Shown here in pieces: positions 16,951 through 24,806 of a DNA stretch of 64,000 bases. Within the stretch, counting starts at the first letter, position 1. Every line of letters starts with the position of its first letter. The notes beneath the pieces were generated by a model. The model saw only the letters and a program-made list of their open reading frames with translations. It had not been told where the DNA came from and did no database searches. Both the position numbers and the translations under genes were made by a program. Source of the stretch: an uncultured Oscillospiraceae bacterium (GTDB lineage Bacteria; Bacillota; Clostridia; Oscillospirales; Oscillospiraceae); the NCBI GenBank assembly GCA_944385705.1, contig CALWYF010000003.1:1-64000 (forward strand), written 5' to 3'.

Positions 16951-17538
16951 TCACATTCCAAGTTTTTCATCTATAAGTACTATCTCCGTCTCCATCCCCA
17001 TCATGGGACCCCAGAGCACAACCAAGGCGTTGCAGACTCTCTGGGGGCTGCGGCAATCGTGACACTTGCCGTCTATCTTGCAGGGGGTGTCGTAGGGGAA
17101 GCGCTTTACGTTTTCGGTGGCTGCGGTGTTCCGGGCCCGGTAAAGGGCACTGTCAAAGTCCGGACAGATTTTGGACACGCTGCTGACCACATAGACCTTT
17201 TTATGGCCGAAGAGCTGGCCGGCCAGGCGGTTGCCCCGGCCGTCGATATTGAGTATCTCTCCGTCTTCGCTGATGGCGTTGGCGCCGGTGATATAGGCAT
17301 CAGCCGTGGCTGCTGCGGCGTAGGTGGCATCTCCGGGAACTTTCCAGTGCCAGAAGGCCTTGCCCTCTTCCAGCTTGTCGTAAAGGCCTATCTGGTCCAC
17401 GGTCTTGCTGCCGCCTATGCCCACGGTCTGACCTTTGAGAGCCTGAGCAAGATAATCTGCGGCCTGCTCTCCGGTGGCGAAATGGCTCACCTTGAAGCCC
17501 CGCAGTTTCAGGTTACGGACAGTTTTATCAAAGTTCAT
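16951..17538 (-). CDS. LUD-domain (LutC/DUF162-like) stand-alone protein
   Basis: 195 residues from the ATG at 17538, which follows AGGAGGGAGAAAT; an upstream start at 17568 is less likely. The fold and G-I-G-G-S-K-T-V match the LUD domain of lactate-utilisation proteins. Unlike LutABC operons there is no LutA or LutB partner. The C-terminal C-K-I-D-G-K-C-H-D-C-R-S-P-Q-R-V-C cluster is typical of the stand-alone Clostridial subfamily and may bind a metal or cluster. Transcribed with the cupin from a promoter overlapped by a long palindrome. Function not established. Confidence 0.82.
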   Translation of the reverse strand: MNFDKTVRNLKLRGFKVSHFATGEQAADYLAQALKGQTVGIGGSKTVDQIGLYDKLEEGKAFWHWKVPGDATYAAAATADAYITGANAISEDGEILNIDGRGNRLAGQLFGHKKVYVVSSVSKICPDFDSALYRARNTAATENVKRFPYDTPCKIDGKCHDCRSPQRVCNALVVLWGPMMGMETEIVLIDEKLGM

Positions 17539-17575
17539 ATTTCTCCCTCCTGTTAGTGAGTTCTGCACAAAAAAT

Positions 17576-17617
17576 AAACTCTGTACCGATTATACAATCT
17601 GTACAGAGTTTTTGCAA
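17576..17617 (-). promoter_or_regulatory. Promoter with palindromic operator, LUD-cupin operon
   Basis: On the minus strand TTGCAA (17617-17612), 17 bases, TATAAT (17594-17589). A perfect 11-bp inverted repeat, AAACTCTGTAC (17576-17586) and GTACAGAGTTT (17601-17611), with a 14-base centre, encloses the -10 box and reaches the -35 box. This is the placement expected of a repressor operator. Confidence 0.7.
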
Positions 17618-17707
17618 GAAAACCGCAAAAAAACTTTGTCAAATGTGAGACTCAATGAATTTAAAATTAAAAAGCCTTTATACAGTGTAAAAATATCCAA
17701 TCGGCCT

Positions 17708-18763
17708 TCACGGGACCGATGCTGCATTTTGCCCTGGCCCGGCCTCCAGAGCCCGGGCCAGGTCCCTGGCGCTGAGGGCCAGCTCCCTGGCAAACTCCGC
17801 ATCCTGGGAAGCCACGCTGATGCGCAGGGCGGAGCGGGAGGCCAGAGGCGATATGCGCAGATGGAAACGGGGTCCTTGCAGCTGAAGGCCGTCGGAATAA
17901 TCTGCCCCCATGTCCATAAGCAGCTCCGACAGCTGACCCATCAGCTCCGCCCTGCTGCGGCAGGCACAGTCAAGGCTCTCCTCTCCGGCCGGGGCGGGGG
18001 CGTCCCTGTCCTCTCCGCTGCGGGGAACAAAGCCCGGGGCGGTAGAGAGCTTCAACCTGCCCTCCAGGGCATCGGCACAGCAGTGATAGTAAGACAGGGG
18101 AGTGCCCACATCGCACCAGTAGCCCTCCATGGGCAGACCCAGCATCAGCTCTCCCCGCTTCAGCAGCAGGGGGAATAGGTCTTTGGCAAAGTCAAATTCC
18201 CGGCCCTCAGGCACCAGCTCCATTATTTTGGGGGATATGATGTAGATGCCGGTGTTTACCAGGTCCGTCACTACCCGGCTCCAGTCCGGCTTTTCCACAA
18301 AGCCCCGTATCCTGCCCTCCCCGTCGGTTACGGCCAGCCCGTAGCGCAGAGGCTCGCTGTGGCGGTAGAGGGCCAGAGTGACCGCCGCGCCCCGCCTTTT
18401 GTGCTCCTCCATAAGCCGGGAGAGCCGGAAGTCACAGGCGGCGTCCCCGCTGATGACCAGAAAGTCCTCGTCACCGTAAAAATCCCGGCAGTTCTTAACG
18501 GCCCCGGCTGTGCCCAGAGGTTCCTCCTCCACCCGGTACTGCATGTCCACGCCGAAGCGGCTGCCGTCGCCGAAATAGGCCATGATGTCTCCGGCCCGAT
18601 AGCGCACCGCAGCGCATATATCTTCAAAGCCCTCCCGGCGCAGCAGCTCCAGGATGTGTTCCATAAGAGGCTTGCCCAACAAGGGCACCATTGGCTTGGG
18701 ACTCTCCCCGCTTATAGGCCGCAGCCTGGTGCCCATTCCTCCGGCCATTATCACAGCTTTCAT
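17708..18763 (-). CDS. Sugar-phosphate nucleotidyltransferase fused to a remnant PMM C-terminal domain
   Basis: 351 residues from the ATG at 18763 (after AAGGAGGCGGCGT). Residues 1-230 are a nucleotidyltransferase with M-A-G-G-M-G-T-R-L-R-P and the F-V-E-K-P signature, as in ManC/GlmU/RfbA-type enzymes that make nucleotide sugars. The last 70 residues (S-D-G-L-Q-L then L-R-I-S-P) resemble domain IV of phosphohexomutases. Clostridia often carry an about 800-residue fusion of nucleotidyltransferase, left-handed beta-helix and full phosphomannomutase; here the middle is absent and replaced by a short Pro/Ala/Glu linker. Product sugar unknown. Divergent from gdpP. Confidence 0.75.
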   Translation of the reverse strand: MKAVIMAGGMGTRLRPISGESPKPMVPLLGKPLMEHILELLRREGFEDICAAVRYRAGDIMAYFGDGSRFGVDMQYRVEEEPLGTAGAVKNCRDFYGDEDFLVISGDAACDFRLSRLMEEHKRRGAAVTLALYRHSEPLRYGLAVTDGEGRIRGFVEKPDWSRVVTDLVNTGIYIISPKIMELVPEGREFDFAKDLFPLLLKRGELMLGLPMEGYWCDVGTPLSYYHCCADALEGRLKLSTAPGFVPRSGEDRDAPAPAGEESLDCACRSRAELMGQLSELLMDMGADYSDGLQLQGPRFHLRISPLASRSALRISVASQDAEFARELALSARDLARALEAGPGQNAASVP

Positions 18764-18970
18764 ACGCCGCCTCCTTTTTTTCAGTAGTATTTGAAATTTG
18801 CCGGGAAATATTTCAGTCTCTTCCAAAAAAGAGAGCTTTATGAATATCCACAGCTTTTATGATTCAGCACCGGACGGCGGACTTTCATAGGCTATGAACA
18901 TCCGCTGAAATACCGTGCTTATTTATTCAGAAAGAGAGGAATTTTCCTGGGGTTCCATGAATTTTTCCTG

Positions 18971-18999
18971 TTGTAAAACCTTGGCAAGTTTGTTATAAT
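18971..18999 (+). promoter_or_regulatory. Promoter of gdpP
   Basis: TTGTAA (18971-18976), 17 bases, TATAAT (18994-18999), 40 bases ahead of the preferred start. It may drive gdpP-rplI as one unit. Confidence 0.65.
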
Positions 19000-19038
19000 G
19001 TAATATCGCATAAGAGTAACATGGAAGGGATGTGCCCC

Positions 19039-21033
19039 ATGAATAAAAACATGCGGCGTCTGGCCGAACCCGGTTCGGCCATGCACCTGCTGGCTCTGAT
19101 AGCCTTTGCCGTGGCCACCTTGCTCATGAAGATGTATGAGCTGGCGGCGGTGGAGGCCGGAGTGATACTGCTGCTTATAATCATCTCTGCCTTCCTGCGC
19201 CGCAGGAAGGAGAAGCAGCTTGCCGCCTATATCGAGTCGGTGACCTATGAGACGGAGAACGCAAAGAACAACACTTTGATGAATTTTCCCTTGCCCATTG
19301 CGGTGTTTCGTCTGGCGGATTCCAGAATAATCTGGGGCAACGAGATGTTCTTTGAAATGTGCGGGGAGCACGGCACCCGTATGGACGCCAGTATAGCCGA
19401 CATGATACCTCAGTTTTCCGGCAAGTGGCTGCTGGAGGGTAAAAACCAGTACCCCACCCTGCTGGAGCTGGGCGGCAGGAAATATCAGCTCCACGGCAAC
19501 ATAATCCGCTCGGAAAAGGGCGACGATAAAAATGCCTTTATGGGCATAACCTACTGGGTGGACGTTACCGACTATGACAACATCCGCCAGGAATATGAGC
19601 GCACCAGGCCGGTGGCGGGCATAGTAATAATCGACAACTTCGAGGAGATGTGCCGCAACCAGACCGACCGGGTGAAAAACGACATCCGGGATGCCATAGA
19701 AGACAAGCTGAAAGAGTGGTGCGACACCTTCAACGGCATACTCCGCCGCTATGACAGGGACCGCTATCTGCTGATAATGGAGCGGCAGGATCTGGAACAT
19801 CTCCGCCAGGACAAGTTCCGCATAACCGAGGATATCCATCAGGTCGAAAGTCCTACGGGCATAGGCGCCTCCATAAGCATAGGCCTGGGCATAGACGGGG
19901 AGAATCTGGGAGAGGCCCTGCAATTTGCGGATATGGCCTCGGAGCTGGCCCTGAGCCGGGGCGGCGACCAGACCGTCATCAAAAACCGCATGAGCTTCGA
20001 GTTCTACGGCGGCCGGGGCTATGAGGTGGAAAAACGCACCAAGGTCAAATCCAGGGTCATGTCCAACGCCCTGGCCGAGCTGGTGAAGGATTCCTCCAGA
20101 GTTCTGGTCATGGGCCACCGCTTCGGAGATCTGGACAGCATAGGCGCCGCCGTGGGCGTGTGCTGCTTTGCAAGACAGTTCGGAATTAAATACAACATCG
20201 TTGTGGACATGAATCACACCGCTGCCCAGCCGCTTATAGACGTGGTGCGCAAGGCTCCGGAATACCGGGAGGCTTTCATCAGCCCCCAGGATGCGGTGGC
20301 CAAGGTGGACAGTCACGCTCTGCTGGTGGTGGTGGATACCAACCGGCCCGAGCAGGTTGAGGATAAGGACCTGCTCCTGTCCTGCATCCGGGTGGCGGTG
20401 ATAGACCATCACCGTGTGGCGGCCACGTATATCCAGAACGCTGCTTTGGGCTTTGTGGAGCCCTATGCCTCCTCCACCTGCGAGCTGGTGACGGAGCTTA
20501 TCCAGGAGCTCAAAGAACCGGCGGACATCCTCAGATGCGAAGCGGAGGCCCTGCTGGCGGGTATTGTTCTGGATACCAAGAGCTTTGCCATACGCACCGG
20601 GGAGCGCACCTTTGACGCTGCCGCCCGGCTGCGCCGCTCCGGGGCGGACACAACGGAAGTCAAGAAGCTTTTGCAGACCGGCATGGACGATGCAATAGCC
20701 AAATATAAGATAATGCAGAGCGCCAAACTCTACCGGAAGGTGGCTGTGGCGGCTCCCAAGGAGCCCCAGACCAGAGTGGTGGCGGCTCAGGCGGCGGACG
20801 AGCTTTTGAATATCTCCGGGGTGGAAGCCTCCATAGTGGTGGCCAGAGACGCCAAGGGCCGGACCTTTGCCTCCGCCCGTTCCATAGGAGAGCTGAACGT
20901 GCAGCTCATCATGGAGCGTCTGGGCGGCGGCGGCAACCGCAGCGCAGCGGCGGCGCAGTTTGACGACTGCGGCCAGGAGGAGGCGCTGAACAGAGTTTAC
21001 TCCGCCATAGATGAATATTTTGCCGAAGGATAG
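19039..21033 (+). CDS. gdpP: Cyclic-di-AMP phosphodiesterase GdpP (DHH family)
   Basis: 664 residues from the ATG at 19039, which has GGAAGGG nine bases upstream; an ATG at 19021 has none. Two membrane helices (about residues 10-50), a PAS-like domain, a degenerate GGDEF domain and a C-terminal DHH/DHHA1 module come in that order, as in GdpP. Metal-binding motifs are G-H-R-F-G-D-L-D-S-I, V-V-D-T-N-R-P and I-D-H-H-R; the DHHA1 glycine loop is G-G-G-G-N-R-S. It degrades c-di-AMP, which controls potassium uptake, osmolyte transport and wall stress. Followed by rplI and dnaB, the common Firmicute order. Confidence 0.93.
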   Translation: MNKNMRRLAEPGSAMHLLALIAFAVATLLMKMYELAAVEAGVILLLIIISAFLRRRKEKQLAAYIESVTYETENAKNNTLMNFPLPIAVFRLADSRIIWGNEMFFEMCGEHGTRMDASIADMIPQFSGKWLLEGKNQYPTLLELGGRKYQLHGNIIRSEKGDDKNAFMGITYWVDVTDYDNIRQEYERTRPVAGIVIIDNFEEMCRNQTDRVKNDIRDAIEDKLKEWCDTFNGILRRYDRDRYLLIMERQDLEHLRQDKFRITEDIHQVESPTGIGASISIGLGIDGENLGEALQFADMASELALSRGGDQTVIKNRMSFEFYGGRGYEVEKRTKVKSRVMSNALAELVKDSSRVLVMGHRFGDLDSIGAAVGVCCFARQFGIKYNIVVDMNHTAAQPLIDVVRKAPEYREAFISPQDAVAKVDSHALLVVVDTNRPEQVEDKDLLLSCIRVAVIDHHRVAATYIQNAALGFVEPYASSTCELVTELIQELKEPADILRCEAEALLAGIVLDTKSFAIRTGERTFDAAARLRRSGADTTEVKKLLQTGMDDAIAKYKIMQSAKLYRKVAVAAPKEPQTRVVAAQAADELLNISGVEASIVVARDAKGRTFASARSIGELNVQLIMERLGGGGNRSAAAAQFDDCGQEEALNRVYSAIDEYFAEG

Positions 21034-21068
21034 TATATCCCCGGCGGCCCCAGTGAAAGGAGAAGAAA

Positions 21069-21518
21069 ATGAAAGTCATATTCAATGCAGACGTGAAGGG
21101 CCAGGGCAAAAAGGGCGAGATGAAGGAAGTCTCCGACGGTTACGCCCGCAATTACCTGCTGCCCCGGAAGCTGGCCAGCGAGGCCACTGCCGACAACATA
21201 AATGCCCTGAAGCTGAAGGAAAAGGCCAAGGCTGCCCAGATAGCCAAGGAAAAAGCCCAGGCTCAGGAGAATGCTCAGAAGCTCACCGGCGTCCAGGTCA
21301 TCATCAAGGCCAAAGCCGGCAACGGCGGCAAGCTCTTCGGCGCCGTCACCTCCCAGGAGATAAGCTCCGCTTTGAAAGAACAGTTCGGCATAGAGATAGA
21401 GAAGAACAAGATCGTTCAGGCCGAGCCCATAAAGACCTTCGGCAGCTTCACCGTAAAGGCCAAGATGGGCTATGAGATCAGCGGAAATATCAACCTGCTG
21501 GTAGTTGAGGATAAGTAA
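21069..21518 (+). CDS. rplI: Large-subunit ribosomal protein L9
   Basis: 149 residues, full length. The N-terminal domain shows [21 protein letters not shown], the rRNA-binding signature of L9, followed by the long central helix and C-terminal domain. Start follows AAAGGAGAAGAAA. Of its 12 isoleucine codons 7 are AUA and none AUU, striking for a highly expressed gene. A strong terminator closes the unit. Confidence 0.97.
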   Translation: MKVIFNADVKGQGKKGEMKEVSDGYARNYLLPRKLASEATADNINALKLKEKAKAAQIAKEKAQAQENAQKLTGVQVIIKAKAGNGGKLFGAVTSQEISSALKEQFGIEIEKNKIVQAEPIKTFGSFTVKAKMGYEISGNINLLVVEDK

Positions 21519-21528
21519 CTGGAACACC

Positions 21529-21555
21529 AAGCCCCAGAGATATCCTGGGGCTTTT
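21529..21555 (+). terminator. Terminator after rplI
   Basis: AAGCCCCAG ... CTGGGGCTTTT, 9-bp GC-rich stem followed by a short T-run, 10 bases after the stop and ahead of the dnaB start. Confidence 0.75.
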
Positions 21556-21589
21556 CCCACAGGCAGTATTATTTACAGAGGTTTTGTCA

Positions 21590-22936
21590 ATGGACGAACT
21601 GCTCGGCAGGAAAACTCCCCACTCCGCCCCGGCGGAGCAGGCGGTGATCGGCTCCATGCTCATCGACCCCCGGTGCATACCGGAGGTTCTGGAAAAGCTG
21701 AAAGCCGACGAGTTTTATATAAAACTCAACCGGGATATATATGAGACCATAAACACCATGTTCTCCTACGGCCAGACCATCGACCCGGTTACGGTGCTGG
21801 ACCAGATGCGCAGCCGGGGCGTCTACCAGGAGGGCAACGAGAAGTACATGGCGGAGGTGATGAGCGTCACCCCCACGGCGGCAAACGTGATGGAGTATGC
21901 CGCCATCGTCCGGGATCGGGCGCTGCTGCGCCGCCTGGGAGAGGCCGCCGACGAGATAAACAACATGGTGTATGAGGGCTCCGGCCAGGCCGACAGCGTG
22001 CTGGAGGCGGCGGAACGGCGTATCTACGCCCTGCGCCAGGGCCGGAACGTAGGCGGGCTGGTGCCCGTGTCCTCGGTGGTGCAGAACGTGTTCGACAATC
22101 TGTCGGAAGCTGCGGCCTCCGGCAGCAAGATACCGGGCATAAGTACGGGCCTGCCGGATCTGGACAGGGTCACCCTGGGCCTGAACAAATCCGAACTCAT
22201 CCTCATTGCCGCCCGTCCCGGCATGGGCAAGACCAGTATTGCCCTGAACCTGGCCCTCCATGCGGCCATGAATTTAAAAAAGACCGTGGCAATATTTTCC
22301 CTGGAAATGTCCAGGGAGCAGCTGGTGACAAGGCTGCTGTCCAGGGCCTCCCTGGTGCCCTCTCAGAACCTGCTGACGGGGCAGCTGTCGGAAGAGCAAT
22401 GGCGGGAGATATCCGACGCCGCCCAGGCCCTCAGCGCCACCGACATCCGCATAGACGACAACCCCAGCTTGACCGTGTCGGAGATGAACGCCCAGTGCCG
22501 CCGGCTGCCAAACCTGGACCTGGTAGTGATAGACTATCTGCAATTGATGCAGTCGGCAGGCAGCGGACACAGCTGGTCCAACGAGAGCCGCACCCAGGCC
22601 GTCAGCGACATAAGCCGTATGCTGAAAATAATGGCAAAGGAACTGAACGTGCCGGTTATCTGCCTGTCTCAGCTCTCCCGTGCAAACGAGAGCCGCCAGG
22701 ACAAGCGGCCCATGCTCTCGGACCTGCGTGAGTCCGGCGCCATAGAACAGGACGCCGACGTGGTCATAGGCCTGTACAGGGATGGGTATTATAACAAGGA
22801 GAGCGAGAACCCCAACCTGGCCGAGGCCATCATTCTGAAAAACCGCAAGGGCCAGACCGGTACGGTGGAACTGCTGTGGCTGCCGGAGTACACCACCTTC
22901 AGCTCTCTGGAAAAGCGCAGGGATGAAGATGACTGA
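21590..22936 (+). CDS. dnaB: Replicative DNA helicase
   Basis: 448 residues from the ATG at 21590, with AGAGG eight bases upstream; the TTG at 21584 is too close to that site. Hexameric helicase that unwinds DNA at the fork. N-terminal domain begins with P-x-x-x-E-A/Q-A-V-I-G-S-M-L-I-D. The RecA-like domain has Walker A A-R-P-G-M-G-K-T, S-L-E-M-S in motif H1a/H2 and the Walker B-like V-I-D-Y-L-Q-L-M. No intein is present. The gene overlaps tilS by 14 bases. Confidence 0.96.
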   Translation: MDELLGRKTPHSAPAEQAVIGSMLIDPRCIPEVLEKLKADEFYIKLNRDIYETINTMFSYGQTIDPVTVLDQMRSRGVYQEGNEKYMAEVMSVTPTAANVMEYAAIVRDRALLRRLGEAADEINNMVYEGSGQADSVLEAAERRIYALRQGRNVGGLVPVSSVVQNVFDNLSEAAASGSKIPGISTGLPDLDRVTLGLNKSELILIAARPGMGKTSIALNLALHAAMNLKKTVAIFSLEMSREQLVTRLLSRASLVPSQNLLTGQLSEEQWREISDAAQALSATDIRIDDNPSLTVSEMNAQCRRLPNLDLVVIDYLQLMQSAGSGHSWSNESRTQAVSDISRMLKIMAKELNVPVICLSQLSRANESRQDKRPMLSDLRESGAIEQDADVVIGLYRDGYYNKESENPNLAEAIILKNRKGQTGTVELLWLPEYTTFSSLEKRRDEDD

Positions 22937-24218
22937 GCCGCAGCTGCCCCGGGACGGGGCTATACTCTGCGCCGTCTCCGGCGGGGCAGATTCCATGTGC
23001 CTGCTGCATATGATATACAGCAGGGGACTGAAACTTACCGCCGCCCATTTTGAGCACGGCATCCGGGGAGAGGAATCCCTCAGGGACCAGCACTTTGTGG
23101 AGAACTGGTGCCGGGAAAAGGGCATAGACTGCGTGGTGGGCCACGGCGACGTGCCCGCCTATGCCGCAGCTCATGGCCTGGGTACGGAAGAGGCCGCCAG
23201 GGAACTGCGCTACCGCTTCCTTGAGGATACGGCGGCAAAGCTGAATTGCAAATATATAGCCACGGCCCATAATGCCGACGACAATGTGGAGACCGTGATA
23301 TTCAATCTTACCCGGGGCGGCGGAGCTCTGGGCCTGAAGGGCATACCCCGGAGCCGGGGCATGTTCATCCGGCCCCTGCTGGACATGAGCCGCCGGGAAA
23401 TAGAGAGCTACCTGGAGGAAAACCGGGTGCCCCATATAGAGGACGGCACCAATGCCTCCGACGACTACAGCCGAAACCTCATCCGTCACCACGTCATCCC
23501 GGTGCTGCGGAAGATAAACCCGGAGCTGCATCTGGCTGTGGCCAGAACCGCAAAGCTCCTGGGGGAGGACGAGGATTGCCTCGGCTCCCTGGCGGATGAA
23601 TTCATCCGGGAGCATTACGACGGGGAGAGCCTGCCGGTGAGTAAACTCAGAGAACTGCACCGGGCCGTCGCTTCCAGAGTGCTGCGCCGCCTGTGCCGGG
23701 AGAGACTGAGCTATGAGCATGTGCAGCAGGCTCTGGAGCTGCTGGAGGGTACGGAGCTGAAGTACCTGGATCTGCCGGGGCAGAGACTGCGCCGGGAGCA
23801 GGGACGGCTTTTTTTCCGGGATGGGGAGATAATAAGTCTGCCGGACCGGGAGCTGATACCGGGCAGATGGCTGGCCGTGCCGGAGCTGGGACTGGAGCTT
23901 TTGGCAGAATATGGTGAGAAAGACGGAGAAGTTAACGGCTTGTTCAAGACTTGCCGTCTTAAATGTGAGAATATTAGTTCCAAGCTTTATTGTACCGGCA
24001 GAAAAGCCGGAGACAAACTGCGCCCGGCGGGCCGCCGCTGTACCAAGAGCCTGAAGAGCCTCTTCAATGAGGCAGGTTATACCCAGGCCCGGCGGAGCCG
24101 GACCCTGGTGCTGAGAGATGAGAAGGGCATTCTTGCGGTGCCCGGCCTGTGCCTGGACGAGAGAGCAAAGGCTGTACCGGGGGATGCGGTGCTGACCATA
24201 AAAATAAGAGAGATATGA
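22923..24218 (+). CDS. tilS: tRNA(Ile)-lysidine synthase
   Basis: 431 residues. The ATP pyrophosphatase loop S-G-G-A-D-S lies at about residues 18-23, followed by H-N-A-D-D-N-V-E-T and the C-terminal TilS domain with K-S-L-K-S-L-F. The enzyme turns C34 of tRNA-Ile2(CAU) into lysidine so that it reads AUA. This matters here because AUA is frequent in the window's genes. The N-terminus before the loop is short; ATG 22923 or 22929 can serve. Overlap with dnaB suggests co-translation, and hpt follows closely. Confidence 0.94.
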   Translation: MKMTEPQLPRDGAILCAVSGGADSMCLLHMIYSRGLKLTAAHFEHGIRGEESLRDQHFVENWCREKGIDCVVGHGDVPAYAAAHGLGTEEAARELRYRFLEDTAAKLNCKYIATAHNADDNVETVIFNLTRGGGALGLKGIPRSRGMFIRPLLDMSRREIESYLEENRVPHIEDGTNASDDYSRNLIRHHVIPVLRKINPELHLAVARTAKLLGEDEDCLGSLADEFIREHYDGESLPVSKLRELHRAVASRVLRRLCRERLSYEHVQQALELLEGTELKYLDLPGQRLRREQGRLFFRDGEIISLPDRELIPGRWLAVPELGLELLAEYGEKDGEVNGLFKTCRLKCENISSKLYCTGRKAGDKLRPAGRRCTKSLKSLFNEAGYTQARRSRTLVLRDEKGILAVPGLCLDERAKAVPGDAVLTIKIREI

Positions 24219-24232
24219 CAGGAGAAAAGAGT

Positions 24233-24766
24233 ATGCGCAATAACATTGAGCGGATACTGATAAGCGAGGAAGAACTGAGGGAAAAGGTCTCGGAGATGGG
24301 CAAAAAGATCTCCCGGGACTTTGAGGGCAAGGACCCCATATTTGTGGGGGTGCTGAAGGGCTGCTTCATCTTCATGGCGGATCTGATGCGCTATGTGGAC
24401 ATCAGCTGTTCCATGGACTTCATGTCCGTGTCTTCCTACAGCGGCACCAGTTCCACCGGGGCCGTGAAAATAAACAAGGACTTGGGAGAAGATATAGAGG
24501 GCAGACACCTGATAATCGTGGAGGACATTCTGGACTCCGGCGTCACCCTCAGTTATCTCAAGCAGTACCTGATGGTGAGAAAGCCCGCCTCCATCACCAT
24601 TGCAACGTTGATGGACAAGCCGGCCCGGCGCAAGGCGGATATCTATGCCGATTATTCCTGCTTTGAGATACCCGATGCCTTCGTGGTGGGTTATGGCCTG
24701 GACTATAATGAGCGCTACAGAAATCTGCCGTATATAGGCGTTCTGAAACCGGAAATATATTCTTGA
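24233..24766 (+). CDS. hpt: Hypoxanthine phosphoribosyltransferase
   Basis: 177 residues from the ATG at 24233 (GGAG eight bases upstream), 14 bases after tilS. Purine salvage enzyme converting hypoxanthine or guanine with PRPP to IMP or GMP. The PRPP-binding loop reads I-I-V-E-D-I-L-D-S-G-V-T-L, the flexible loop S-S-Y-S-G-T-S-S-T-G, and the C-terminal metal/base region V-G-Y-G-L-D-Y. tilS-hpt-ftsH is the classic Firmicute order. Confidence 0.95.
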   Translation: MRNNIERILISEEELREKVSEMGKKISRDFEGKDPIFVGVLKGCFIFMADLMRYVDISCSMDFMSVSSYSGTSSTGAVKINKDLGEDIEGRHLIIVEDILDSGVTLSYLKQYLMVRKPASITIATLMDKPARRKADIYADYSCFEIPDAFVVGYGLDYNERYRNLPYIGVLKPEIYS

Positions 24767-24806
24767 TAAAACGATACCCCAGCGCTGAAAAGGATGTGAC
24801 AGTTAC

